From Bacteroidota bacterium (GTDB lineage: Bacteria; Bacteroidota; Bacteroidia; Chitinophagales; Saprospiraceae), in contig QQUB01000020.1 in NCBI GenBank assembly GCA_008501835.1, positions 1 through 5,821 of the forward strand: DNA of 5,821 bases, written 5' to 3'. The notes beneath the pieces are model-generated. The model was given only the letters and a program-made list of their open reading frames with translations, searched no databases and was not told where the DNA came from. The translations under genes were made by a program, and so were the position numbers. This document shows positions 1-5,821 of the stretch, piece by piece. The stretch's first letter is position 1, and each line of letters opens with the position of its first letter.

Positions 1-116
1 GAAAGTCTGCGATAAGGCAAGTCCAATTTGGTCACCTTTGGGTTCATGAGTGTTAAAATGGCATGCTGACCTTTCTCATGTTTAAACCCTTTTGGCTTTT
101 CAAAGCTTAACTCAAT
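1..116 (-). other. Start of the same FNR-like module in copy B (cut by window edge)
   Basis: Residues about 532-570 of copy B match the paralogue's C-terminal module (SFEKP, then KGQ, then DLPYR). The motif position reads R-R-L plus a codon beginning TC, which must be Ser, so the fourth residue of RxYS is kept here but is Pro in copy A. Whether an NAD(P)-binding half follows lies outside the window. Confidence 0.55.
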
Positions 117-1709
117 GGAACTACCGGCATTTTCCTTGCGTCCTGTGAGTTTCACAATTCTGGCATCCCGGTACTCTTCCGCATCACGCTCAGACCAGAT
201 CTTATCTGTGTTCATTTTCGAGGCCACCATAAACCCGGCTATGATACTGGCTTCAAAACCTCCACCGGGAAAGGTCCATGCAGAAGCAAAATATAAATTG
301 GGGATCAGGAAATTATCTCTTAATCGATTTAGCCCGGATTGCTCTTTGGTTGGGGCATATCCAAAAACTGAACCGCCAGGATTCGAGGTGTATTTTTGAA
401 TTGTTTTGGAGGTCCCAACTTCATAATATTCAATGGCATCCCGGATTCCAGGAAATTGCTTTTCTATCCGTTCCAAAAACATCTGGGCTACCTCTTCCTT
501 TTTGGCCTTATACTCTTCCTCATTTAAATTTTCCCAGTCTTCGATATAATCCACTGCCAAAACCACCCCTTCAGATTTTCCGGCTGGTGCCAGTCCGGCA
601 TCTACCTTGCCATAATCAATCAAAACAAAGCTGCGTTTTGACCAGTCTCCCTTGAGGTTCGGATAGACGTCCTTCAAGCTCTTCAGTCCCTCTGCCTCAA
701 TAACATTTGAGTAGTATTTTACCCCATATTTTGTCACATCAGTATTAAAGCCAAGATATATGCAGAAGAATGAGATAGACCTTGTGTAGGAACTGATTTT
801 TTGTTTTAGAGCGTTTGCATGGGGTTCATCCAGCAGTGCCGGCACCAAAGGTGGGGCAAGGTTGGCCACGATATTATCACAGGAGATCGTGACAGGATCT
901 AGGCTCTTGTTAAAACTGTCCCGTAAGGTGACTCCTGTTACTTTGCCGTTCCGGGTAATGATTTTCTCTGCCTGTTTTCCCAACAAAATGGTTCCACCAT
1001 GCTTTTCCATGCTCCCTGCCAGTGCATCGGAAAGGGTCTGCGATCCCCCTTTTATGAAGTGGGCCCCATTCTCCATATAGCCGGAGAAGACCAAACCAAA
1101 GTAAAACATAGATAACTTGTAAGGATCATCGCTCCACCAGGATATGTGGCCTAACAGGTCGAGTTTAGCGTTTTCATTGGTAATGTGCTTATCTAACCAG
1201 GAACCAAGTGTATGTTTAGAGGCTTCTACAAGGCTGGGGAACATTAAGGGCATCAAAGGATAAATCAGCTTAAGTTTTAAAGGGCTGGCAGGTAACCTGA
1301 CCCCTTCTTTTCGTATGCCGTCGACCAATTTCGCAAACCGCCTGAAGGCTTTTGCATCCTCGGGATATTTGTCGCTCAGGGCCTTGATTAGATTATCATA
1401 ACCATGCGGAACCACAAACTGAGAACGATCTGAATAAATTCCATAAAATTCAGGTATTTGCTGAAAATCAACTTCCTCGCTGATCCCAAGTATATCAAGG
1501 ATCAGGGGCACGGTACCATTCTCCATGATGCCACTAAATTCATGTAAGCCGACTTCTACAATGAAATCACCCCGCTTAAAAGTGGTGGCACAACCACCTG
1601 GCTTGTGGTGTCGTTCTAATAAGAGTACTTTCTTACCAGATTTGGAAAGTGTAGCTCCGGCTGTCAGCCCTGCTAAGCCTCCTCCTATGATGATGGTGTC
1701 ATATTTCAT
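1..1709 (-). CDS. CrtI/retinol-saturase-like FAD oxidoreductase with FNR-like C-terminal extension, copy B (3' end outside window)
   Basis: The frame stays open from the ATG at 1709 to the left edge, giving 569 complete residues with no stop, so the C-terminus is missing. The N-terminus has the Rossmann FAD motif GxGxxG (G9, G11, G14), an acidic residue ending strand 2 (E32), and KPGGCATTF (36-44), typical of the CrtI/CrtISO/retinol saturase group. Near residue 471 is NLYFASAWTFPGGG, the family's C-terminal FAD motif; the following Gly of the paralogue (487) is Ala here. From about 532 the protein matches the start of a ferredoxin-reductase-type flavin barrel and is cut at R-R-L-S (567-570). 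It aligns residue for residue with the gene upstream, so it is a tandem duplicate. Known family members reduce, isomerise or desaturate conjugated polyenes; the substrate here is unknown. ATG 1709 is chosen because MKY matches the paralogue; it follows AAAA and has no Shine-Dalgarno. The gene is probably cotranscribed with copy A, 63 bp upstream. Confidence 0.9.
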   Translation of the reverse strand, partial: MKYDTIIIGGGLAGLTAGATLSKSGKKVLLLERHHKPGGCATTFKRGDFIVEVGLHEFSGIMENGTVPLILDILGISEEVDFQQIPEFYGIYSDRSQFVVPHGYDNLIKALSDKYPEDAKAFRRFAKLVDGIRKEGVRLPASPLKLKLIYPLMPLMFPSLVEASKHTLGSWLDKHITNENAKLDLLGHISWWSDDPYKLSMFYFGLVFSGYMENGAHFIKGGSQTLSDALAGSMEKHGGTILLGKQAEKIITRNGKVTGVTLRDSFNKSLDPVTISCDNIVANLAPPLVPALLDEPHANALKQKISSYTRSISFFCIYLGFNTDVTKYGVKYYSNVIEAEGLKSLKDVYPNLKGDWSKRSFVLIDYGKVDAGLAPAGKSEGVVLAVDYIEDWENLNEEEYKAKKEEVAQMFLERIEKQFPGIRDAIEYYEVGTSKTIQKYTSNPGGSVFGYAPTKEQSGLNRLRDNFLIPNLYFASAWTFPGGGFEASIIAGFMVASKMNTDKIWSERDAEEYRDARIVKLTGRKENAGSSIELSFEKPKGFKHEKGQHAILTLMNPKVTKLDLPYRRL

Positions 1710-1754
1710 TTTTGGAATAATTTATAGGTATCTAATGGGTTGAAATATTGCTGG

Positions 1755-1770
1755 CATGGAGTTGTCCATG
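1755..1770 (-). other. Small hairpin in the spacer between the two oxidoreductase genes
   Basis: A perfect 6-bp inverted repeat, CATGGA-GTTG-TCCATG on the plus strand, lies 2 bases after the stop codon of copy A. It is not followed by a T-run in the reading direction, so it does not look like an intrinsic terminator. A short repeat like this can arise by chance. It could shield the upstream 3' end or do nothing. The rest of the 63-bp spacer holds no recognisable remnant of an NAD(P)-binding domain in the frame after the stop. Confidence 0.25.
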
Positions 1771-1772
1771 AA

Positions 1773-3608
1773 TTATCCAAAAGGTCCAAAAATCAAAGCT
1801 TCCTCTCCAACTTCCAGTAGCTCAGAACTTTTTGAAAAACTATTATCTTCCAGGATGATCTTAAACTTCAAATCAGTTTCTTCTGATGTGGACGCTATGG
1901 GCAACCAGCGGTAAGGCAAATCCAATTTCGTGACTTTTGGTTCCATGAGACGAAGAATGCTGTACTGGCCTTTTTTGTGTTCAAAACCGCTTGGTTTTTC
2001 AAAACTCAACTCCAAGGTATTTTCAGCCGTCTCTTTGCGCTCTTTGAGCTTCACAATTCTATCATCGGTGTATTTTTCCGCCTCACTCTCAGACCAAATT
2101 TTGTCTTTATCCATTTGCAAAGCAGCTAAAAATCCTGTCATAATACTTCCCTCAAATCCACCACCTGGAAATGCCCAGGCCGATGCAAAATATAAGTTCG
2201 GAATCAGGAAATTATTTCTGAATCGCTTGGTGCCTGCCTGAGCTTTAGTCTGGGCGTAGCCGTAAACTGAACCGCTCGGATTCAAGGTGTAACGTTGAAT
2301 CGTTTTAGGAGTAGCCACTTCATAATATTTAATACTATCTCTTATACCAGGAAATTGATTTTCCAGTCGTTGTAATAAAACCTCGGCAACTTCTTCCTTT
2401 TTGGCCTTGTACTCTGCTTTGCTCAGTCCTTCCCAGTCTTCCAGGTAGTCCACTGCGCAGATGGAACCGACAGATGTACCGGCTGGTGCCAGTTGGCTAT
2501 CTATCCTGCCATAGTCTACAAAAATGAAACTGCGTTTTGACCAATCACCCAGGTGGTTAGGTTTGATATCCTTTAAGGTCTTCACATCTTCTCCGCGAAT
2601 GCAGTTTGAGTAGTGTTTCACACCAAAGGCGCCTACATCTGTATTAAATCCTAGATAAATGGACAATAATGAGCAGGAATTGTCCTTGGAACTGATTTTT
2701 TGTTTGAGTTGCCCGGCATATGGTTCTTCCAACAAATCGGGCACCAACGGGATGGCACAGTTGGCCACAACATTATCGCATGAAATAGTGATGGGATCGA
2801 GACTTTTATCAAAACTATCACGGAAAGTGACTCCGGTCACCATCCCATTATTCGTCACTATTTTCTCCACTTTTTTTCCCAATAATACCGTGCCCTCATT
2901 TTGCTCAATAAATGCCGCCAGATAATCGGAAAGTTGTTGTGACCCACCTTTTATAAAATAGCCACCGTTCTCAACATAGCCTGAGAAGGGCATACCAAGG
3001 TAAAACATGGATAATTTGTAGGGGTCATCTCCCCAATAAGCTAAGTGTGCGACAAGGTCGAGCTTTGCATTTTCATTGGTAATATGCTTGTCTAACCAGG
3101 ACCCAACCGTATGTCGCGTGGCTTCTACCAGGTTGGGGAAAAGCAATGGCATCAAGGGATAGATCAGTTTACTTTTCAGTGGTGAACGAGGTAATTTGGT
3201 TGTTTCTCTTCGGATTCCGGCAATTAATTTAAAAAACCGTTTGATGCCTTTTTCATCTTCTGGATATTTTTCTATCAGGGCCTTGTTTGCGGCATCATAA
3301 CCGTGAGGAAATACAAAATCTCCATTATCCGAAACCACTGCGTAAAACTCCGGTACTTGCTGAAATTCAACATGCTTACCTACTTCCAACATGTCGAAAA
3401 TATTCCTAATGGTACCGCCCTCAGCCAGGCCACTCATTTCATGCAGTCCAACTTCCACGATGAAGTCGCCCCGCTTAAAAGTAGTTGCACATCCTCCTGG
3501 TTTGTGATGCTGTTCCAACAGAAGAACCTTCTTTCCAAATTTTGCAAGGGTTGCTCCCGCTGTCAATCCCGCCAGGCCTCCTCCAATGATGATTGTATTA
3601 TATTTCAT
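1773..3608 (-). CDS. CrtI/retinol-saturase-like FAD oxidoreductase with truncated FNR-like C-terminal domain, copy A
   Basis: This complete gene encodes 611 residues. The N-terminal Rossmann fold shows GxGxxG at G9/G11/G14, E32 for the FAD ribose and KPGGCATTF at 36-44. The spacing E-Q-H-x-x-x-G-G-C followed by G-x-H (54-56) resembles all-trans-retinol 13,14-reductase more than classical phytoene desaturase. The C-terminal FAD motif NLYFASAWAFPGGGFEG spans about 471-487. A core enzyme of this family would end near residue 510. Here a further 90 or so residues resemble the flavin-binding barrel of ferredoxin-NADP reductases: KGQY near 546-549, R-W-L-P-I-A-S at 567-573 in the place of RxYS, and IFGPFG at the very end. 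The NAD(P)-binding half expected next is absent. Expected role: FAD-dependent reduction or isomerisation of a hydrophobic conjugated substrate; no signal peptide is seen. ATG 3608 follows an AT-rich leader without Shine-Dalgarno. Family assignment is firm; the reaction is not. Confidence 0.92.
   Translation of the reverse strand: MKYNTIIIGGGLAGLTAGATLAKFGKKVLLLEQHHKPGGCATTFKRGDFIVEVGLHEMSGLAEGGTIRNIFDMLEVGKHVEFQQVPEFYAVVSDNGDFVFPHGYDAANKALIEKYPEDEKGIKRFFKLIAGIRRETTKLPRSPLKSKLIYPLMPLLFPNLVEATRHTVGSWLDKHITNENAKLDLVAHLAYWGDDPYKLSMFYLGMPFSGYVENGGYFIKGGSQQLSDYLAAFIEQNEGTVLLGKKVEKIVTNNGMVTGVTFRDSFDKSLDPITISCDNVVANCAIPLVPDLLEEPYAGQLKQKISSKDNSCSLLSIYLGFNTDVGAFGVKHYSNCIRGEDVKTLKDIKPNHLGDWSKRSFIFVDYGRIDSQLAPAGTSVGSICAVDYLEDWEGLSKAEYKAKKEEVAEVLLQRLENQFPGIRDSIKYYEVATPKTIQRYTLNPSGSVYGYAQTKAQAGTKRFRNNFLIPNLYFASAWAFPGGGFEGSIMTGFLAALQMDKDKIWSESEAEKYTDDRIVKLKERKETAENTLELSFEKPSGFEHKKGQYSILRLMEPKVTKLDLPYRWLPIASTSEETDLKFKIILEDNSFSKSSELLEVGEEALIFGPFG
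1776..2015 (-). other. FNR-like flavin-barrel module at the C-terminus of copy A
   Basis: Residues about 532-611 of copy A. The string runs from SFEKP and KGQY through DLPYR-W-L-P-I-A-S to VGEEALIFGPFG, in the order seen in ferredoxin reductase-type FAD-binding domains. The canonical RxY[S/T] flavin-stacking motif reads R-W-L-P, so both the Tyr and the Ser are replaced. The TAA at 1775-1773 falls directly after GPFG, the junction where an NAD(P)-binding domain normally begins. FAD binding by this module is therefore uncertain. It may be a degenerate or repurposed domain. Confidence 0.6.
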
Positions 3609-3688
3609 GATTTGTATCTTTTAAAAATCTTTGATTTAATTGATGATTATTCCAATATTCTTCTTATCTGGCCTATTAGGAAGTACTT

Positions 3689-4879
3689 CTATACTTGTCC
3701 ATTCACTTTGAACTCCTCGGCTTTAGATGGAATAATTTCCCGCATTAACTCATCGAGGTTAGGAGTAGCCAGGTTTGATTGTTTTACCAGGATATAAAAG
3801 GCTTTTGCCAGTTCGGCCATCTCATCTTTAGCCTCACGGACATGCATTATCATAGCCACTTCTGAAAATTTTGAGTTGAATACCTTACTCAATATTCTGG
3901 TCAATAAACCAATAGGCATCCAATAAAAAAGTTTGAATTTCGTATTGTAGCTCTTTTTATAACCCAGTGATTTTAATACTCTTCCTGCTTCCCGTACTGA
4001 AAGGATGTATTTACGTATGGTTGGTCTGTCTTTTGCCAGTTTATAATTATCTCCACTTCTCAGTAATGCTCCCGCGACGGGTAATACAAATGCAATGTGA
4101 TATTTAAACCAACTGTCAATGTCATCTACTATTCTTACCGGCACTCCTGAAGATTCAAATAAATCCTGGATCAAGCGGGTTCGCTCCTGCACTTCACCGT
4201 TTATCTCACCCAATATTACCGGCATTCTTTTCCCACCTGGTTTGTCACTATCCACGTAATGAGTGATATGATCAATGTTAGAACCTCCTCCCCCGGGGAA
4301 CCCAAACAAGACTTTTTCCTCAGGCAGGTGAGTCAAGTACTCCTCAAAGCCTGATCCATTATTTCCCATAAACAGGAAGTGCTTGATTTTTTGGTTCTTA
4401 CTCAGAGTTGGAAGTAACTTTTTTATACTGTTTTTCCTCATCAATATTATGGCCAGGTCGTAATGGTCATCATCGCCTATTGTATCCACTACCTTAACCC
4501 GTTCGACCTCCTTCAGCTTGGAAAATTCGTTTACCAGGACCAATCCATTGGTCTTTATGAATTCATAATGCTCATTCCTGTCCATTAAAGTGACATTTTT
4601 ACCTGCTCTGTGGAATAGGAAGGTATATAAACTGCCAAGGGGCCCTCCCCCAATAATTAAGGTTTTCGTGATTTTATTATCATCCATTGGCTTAACAGAT
4701 ATTAGTTTAAGGTTTAAGTCTCTAATCGAATTTAAGACACCATGCAATTGAGCTTCATCTTTTAAGAGGCCTGTTAATACAGTGTTATCTTCCTCATAGG
4801 AAATACTCATGCCTTGAAAGACCTCTGTCCACTCTTCATCAATATGGCCCTCGATTTTAATTTGAATCTCTCCCTTCAT
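3689..4879 (-). CDS. Ketopantoate-reductase-like (PanE/ApbA) dehydrogenase with extra N-terminal domain
   Basis: The gene encodes 396 residues from the ATG at 4879. Residues 1-65 (from MKGEIQIKIEGH to VKPM) resemble a small bacterial domain usually found as a separate protein of about 70 residues, with the pattern 'EGxxISxEExxTVLTGxxxDxAQLHGxLxxIRDLxLxLISV'; its function is unknown to me. Residues 72 to the end are a PanE/ApbA fold: GxGxxG at G77/G79/G82 for NAD(P)H, N174-G175 matching the family's NG, K259 in WFKYHIA matching the catalytic Lys, and E353 in the C-terminal helices. The Asn four residues after the catalytic Lys of E. coli PanE is Ala263. It is probably an NAD(P)-dependent reductase of a 2-oxo or other carbonyl substrate, not true ketopantoate reductase. 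The frame extends to an ATG at 4921, but those 14 extra residues follow a T7 run and show no domain match; 4879 follows an A-rich TTAAAAAATAGCAAA leader typical of Bacteroidota. Confidence 0.85.
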   Translation of the reverse strand: MKGEIQIKIEGHIDEEWTEVFQGMSISYEEDNTVLTGLLKDEAQLHGVLNSIRDLNLKLISVKPMDDNKITKTLIIGGGPLGSLYTFLFHRAGKNVTLMDRNEHYEFIKTNGLVLVNEFSKLKEVERVKVVDTIGDDDHYDLAIILMRKNSIKKLLPTLSKNQKIKHFLFMGNNGSGFEEYLTHLPEEKVLFGFPGGGGSNIDHITHYVDSDKPGGKRMPVILGEINGEVQERTRLIQDLFESSGVPVRIVDDIDSWFKYHIAFVLPVAGALLRSGDNYKLAKDRPTIRKYILSVREAGRVLKSLGYKKSYNTKFKLFYWMPIGLLTRILSKVFNSKFSEVAMIMHVREAKDEMAELAKAFYILVKQSNLATPNLDELMREIIPSKAEEFKVNGQV

Positions 4880-4921
4880 TTTGCTATTTTTTAACATACA
4901 CCAAAGGTCAGGTGATGCCAT

Positions 4922-4948
4922 AAAAAAAGCATCATACCCAGGTATGAT
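4922..4948 (-). terminator. Possible weak intrinsic terminator after the LuxR gene
   Basis: Read on the minus strand, the inverted repeat can fold as a 7-bp stem ATCATAC/GTATGAT with a CTGG loop, followed by GC and then seven T (4928-4922). That is the shape of a rho-independent terminator for the regulator gene ending at 5020. The stem is AT-rich and would be weak, and the same bases may instead be an operator. If it is a terminator, the ATG at 4921 directly after the T-run is an unlikely start. Confidence 0.35.
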
Positions 4949-4961
4949 TCCAGGTATGATT
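4931..4961. promoter_or_regulatory. Three-half-site repeat cluster, possible operator
   Basis: The plus strand reads ATCATACC-CA-GGTATGAT (4931-4948), a perfect 8-bp inverted repeat, followed by a further half-site GGTATGAT (4953-4960). It lies in the only regulator-to-enzyme gap of the window, 10 bp before the ATG at 4921 and 52 bp before the preferred start at 4879. Clustered half-sites of one sequence are what a DNA-binding dimer or oligomer uses. The adjacent LuxR-type protein is the obvious candidate, but this is inference. A loose match to the Bacteroidota -7 element lies about 12 bp upstream in the reading direction (4980-4973, TAAGTTCG). Confidence 0.45.
4938..4961. repeat. Perfect 12-bp tandem direct repeat, two units
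   Basis: CCAGGTATGATT occurs twice head to tail, at 4938-4949 and 4950-4961, with no mismatch. The first unit also forms the right arm of the inverted repeat starting at 4931. The 12-bp spacing places the half-sites roughly one helical turn apart. Confidence 0.8.
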
Positions 4962-5019
4962 TTGATCTTATTCGAACTTAAAAATGCTTAAAAGGACTAG
5001 AGAAGAGCGTATTCTGAAA

Positions 5020-5821
5020 TTAGAGGATTCCCTTTTCAATAGCGATTTCAGAAGCTTCCTGGCGGTTTTTAGCTCCAAGTTTGGAAAGGATGTGACTGAT
5101 ATGTGTCTTTACAGTGCTTAGGGATATATATAAATTTTCCGATATCTCGTTGTTAGACAGTTTATTGGAAAGCAACTTTAAAACCTCAATTTCCCGGCTG
5201 CTCAAATCTTCAGCAAAATCCATCTTCACTTGTTTCTTTTCCAATTCAAACGCTGTCGTGAGTTTACTTAAATAGTCTTTGGATAAACCGTTTAGAGAAC
5301 CGGAACTTCTGATCAACTTTTCTTTTGCAATTTCAGTAATCAGTTTTTCAACCTCTTCACCTTCACAAACAAAAGTTCTAACAAAGTTTTCTGATTGAGC
5401 GAATTGAATTGCCCTGATTACAGCATCTAATGCTTCCGCTTTTAAATTGCTCAAGGAATAAGCCTTGGATTTCAACAATTCTACTTCAATTAATAATTCT
5501 ATGGCATTATCTCTTTTTAATCCAATGGATAGTTCCTTAAGAATACTTAGCGCTTCTTTATTTTTATGCTGCGCCAATAAATAACGGGCAAAAGAGATAT
5601 TGCAAAAATATTTTTCAAAGGCATGATTTTTATCCTGTCTTATTTTTTGTGTGAAAAGAATTTCCGCATTTCTAATATCACCTTTTAAAACTAATAACTT
5701 ACCTTTTAAAGAATACCCCAGTACGGATAACCACTGAGCAACATTTTTCCCTAAAATATCTTCCAACCCTTCCAAAGTATTTAAGGCATTATTTATTTGG
5801 CCCAATTTATAATAAGACTCA
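5020..5821 (-). CDS. LuxR-family regulator, MalT/LAL-like, C-terminal part (5' end outside window)
   Basis: The reading frame is open to the right window edge: the codons before the TTG at 5805 read E-S-Y-Y-K and run straight into L-G-Q-I-N-N-A-L, a TPR-like helix pair. That TTG is thus an internal leucine codon, and the true start lies outside. About 266 residues are visible. The first 130 or so are TPR-like helices. The segment A-I-Q-F-A-Q-S-E-N-F-V-R-T-F-V-C-E-G followed by E-E-V-E-K-L-I matches the end of the helical domain of MalT/LAL regulators. The last 62 residues (5208-5023) are a LuxR helix-turn-helix: LSSREIEVLKLL, SNNEIS, then the recognition segment STVKTHISHILSKL and a terminal IEKGIL. 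Proteins of this class usually carry an N-terminal ATPase domain and activate transcription on binding an inducer; that domain is not visible here. Its position immediately upstream of the enzyme genes suggests it controls them. Confidence 0.9.
   Translation of the reverse strand, partial: ESYYKLGQINNALNTLEGLEDILGKNVAQWLSVLGYSLKGKLLVLKGDIRNAEILFTQKIRQDKNHAFEKYFCNISFARYLLAQHKNKEALSILKELSIGLKRDNAIELLIEVELLKSKAYSLSNLKAEALDAVIRAIQFAQSENFVRTFVCEGEEVEKLITEIAKEKLIRSSGSLNGLSKDYLSKLTTAFELEKKQVKMDFAEDLSSREIEVLKLLSNKLSNNEISENLYISLSTVKTHISHILSKLGAKNRQEASEIAIEKGIL
5023..5208 (-). other. LuxR-type helix-turn-helix DNA-binding domain
   Basis: The final 62 residues of the regulator follow the LuxR consensus closely: L-S-x-R-E-I-E-V-L at the start, N-x-E-I-S in the scaffold helix, S-x-x-T-V-K-T-H in the recognition helix and K-L-G-A-x-N-R-Q-E-A after it. 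No receiver domain precedes it in the visible part; the TPR-like region does. This argues for a MalT/LAL regulator and against a two-component response regulator. Confidence 0.92.

Noticed and set aside
115..655. Two overlapping plus-strand reading frames of 94 and 125 codons
   Set aside because: They are antisense shadows of copy B, whose minus-strand frame encodes a conserved protein throughout this span.
862..1743. Plus-strand frames at 862-1080 and 1525-1743
   Set aside because: Both lie opposite conserved FAD-enzyme sequence. Matching plus-strand frames recur opposite copy A (1930-2241, 2659-2925), which is explained by homology of the real genes on the other strand.
1..3608. Insertion sequence or composite element as cause of the duplication
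   Set aside because: No transposase, terminal inverted repeats or target duplications are visible around or between the two copies.
3680..3689. 10-bp palindrome GAAGTACTTC next to the stop codon of the PanE-like gene
   Set aside because: It is short, has no loop, no T-run and no second copy. It is likely to be chance in AT-rich sequence.
3303..3797. Plus-strand frame of 164 codons spanning the gap between copy A and the PanE-like gene
   Set aside because: It is antisense to the ends of two well-supported genes, has low-complexity Cys/Ser-rich content and shows no recognisable domain.
5803..5805. TTG as start codon of the LuxR-type gene
   Set aside because: The frame continues open to the window edge with TPR-like residues just before it, so the gene begins outside the window.

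Overview
The window is probably from a Bacteroidota genome (Cytophagales-like, tentative). The sequence is moderately AT-rich, no start codon has a clear Shine-Dalgarno sequence, starts follow A-rich stretches, and the proteins resemble families I associate with that phylum. This placement is inference from style, not from a marker gene.

All four real genes lie on the minus strand and are read from right to left. From 5821 to 5020 is the C-terminal part of a MalT/LAL-type LuxR regulator: a TPR-like helical region followed by a LuxR helix-turn-helix, cut by the right window edge. The 5019-4922 gap holds a 12-bp tandem repeat whose inner copy also forms an 8-bp inverted repeat, next to a T-run. 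Next is a ketopantoate-reductase-like (PanE/ApbA) dehydrogenase carrying an extra N-terminal domain of about 65 residues. After an 80-bp gap come two tandem paralogues of a CrtI/retinol-saturase-type FAD oxidoreductase, separated by 63 bp. The second paralogue in reading order runs off the left edge.

The two oxidoreductases align without a net gap over 569 residues. Each carries a C-terminal extension resembling the FAD-binding barrel of ferredoxin-NADP reductases. In the complete copy this extension stops right after the GPFG motif, so no NAD(P)-binding half is present. The layout suggests a regulated redox cassette acting on a hydrophobic, perhaps polyene or retinoid-like, substrate. One NAD(P)-dependent reductase and two FAD enzymes of related but diverged specificity would act together under the LuxR-type regulator. 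Substrate and pathway cannot be read from the sequence.

No RNA genes, insertion sequences, CRISPR arrays or origins were seen. There is no gene-free stretch above 100 bp.
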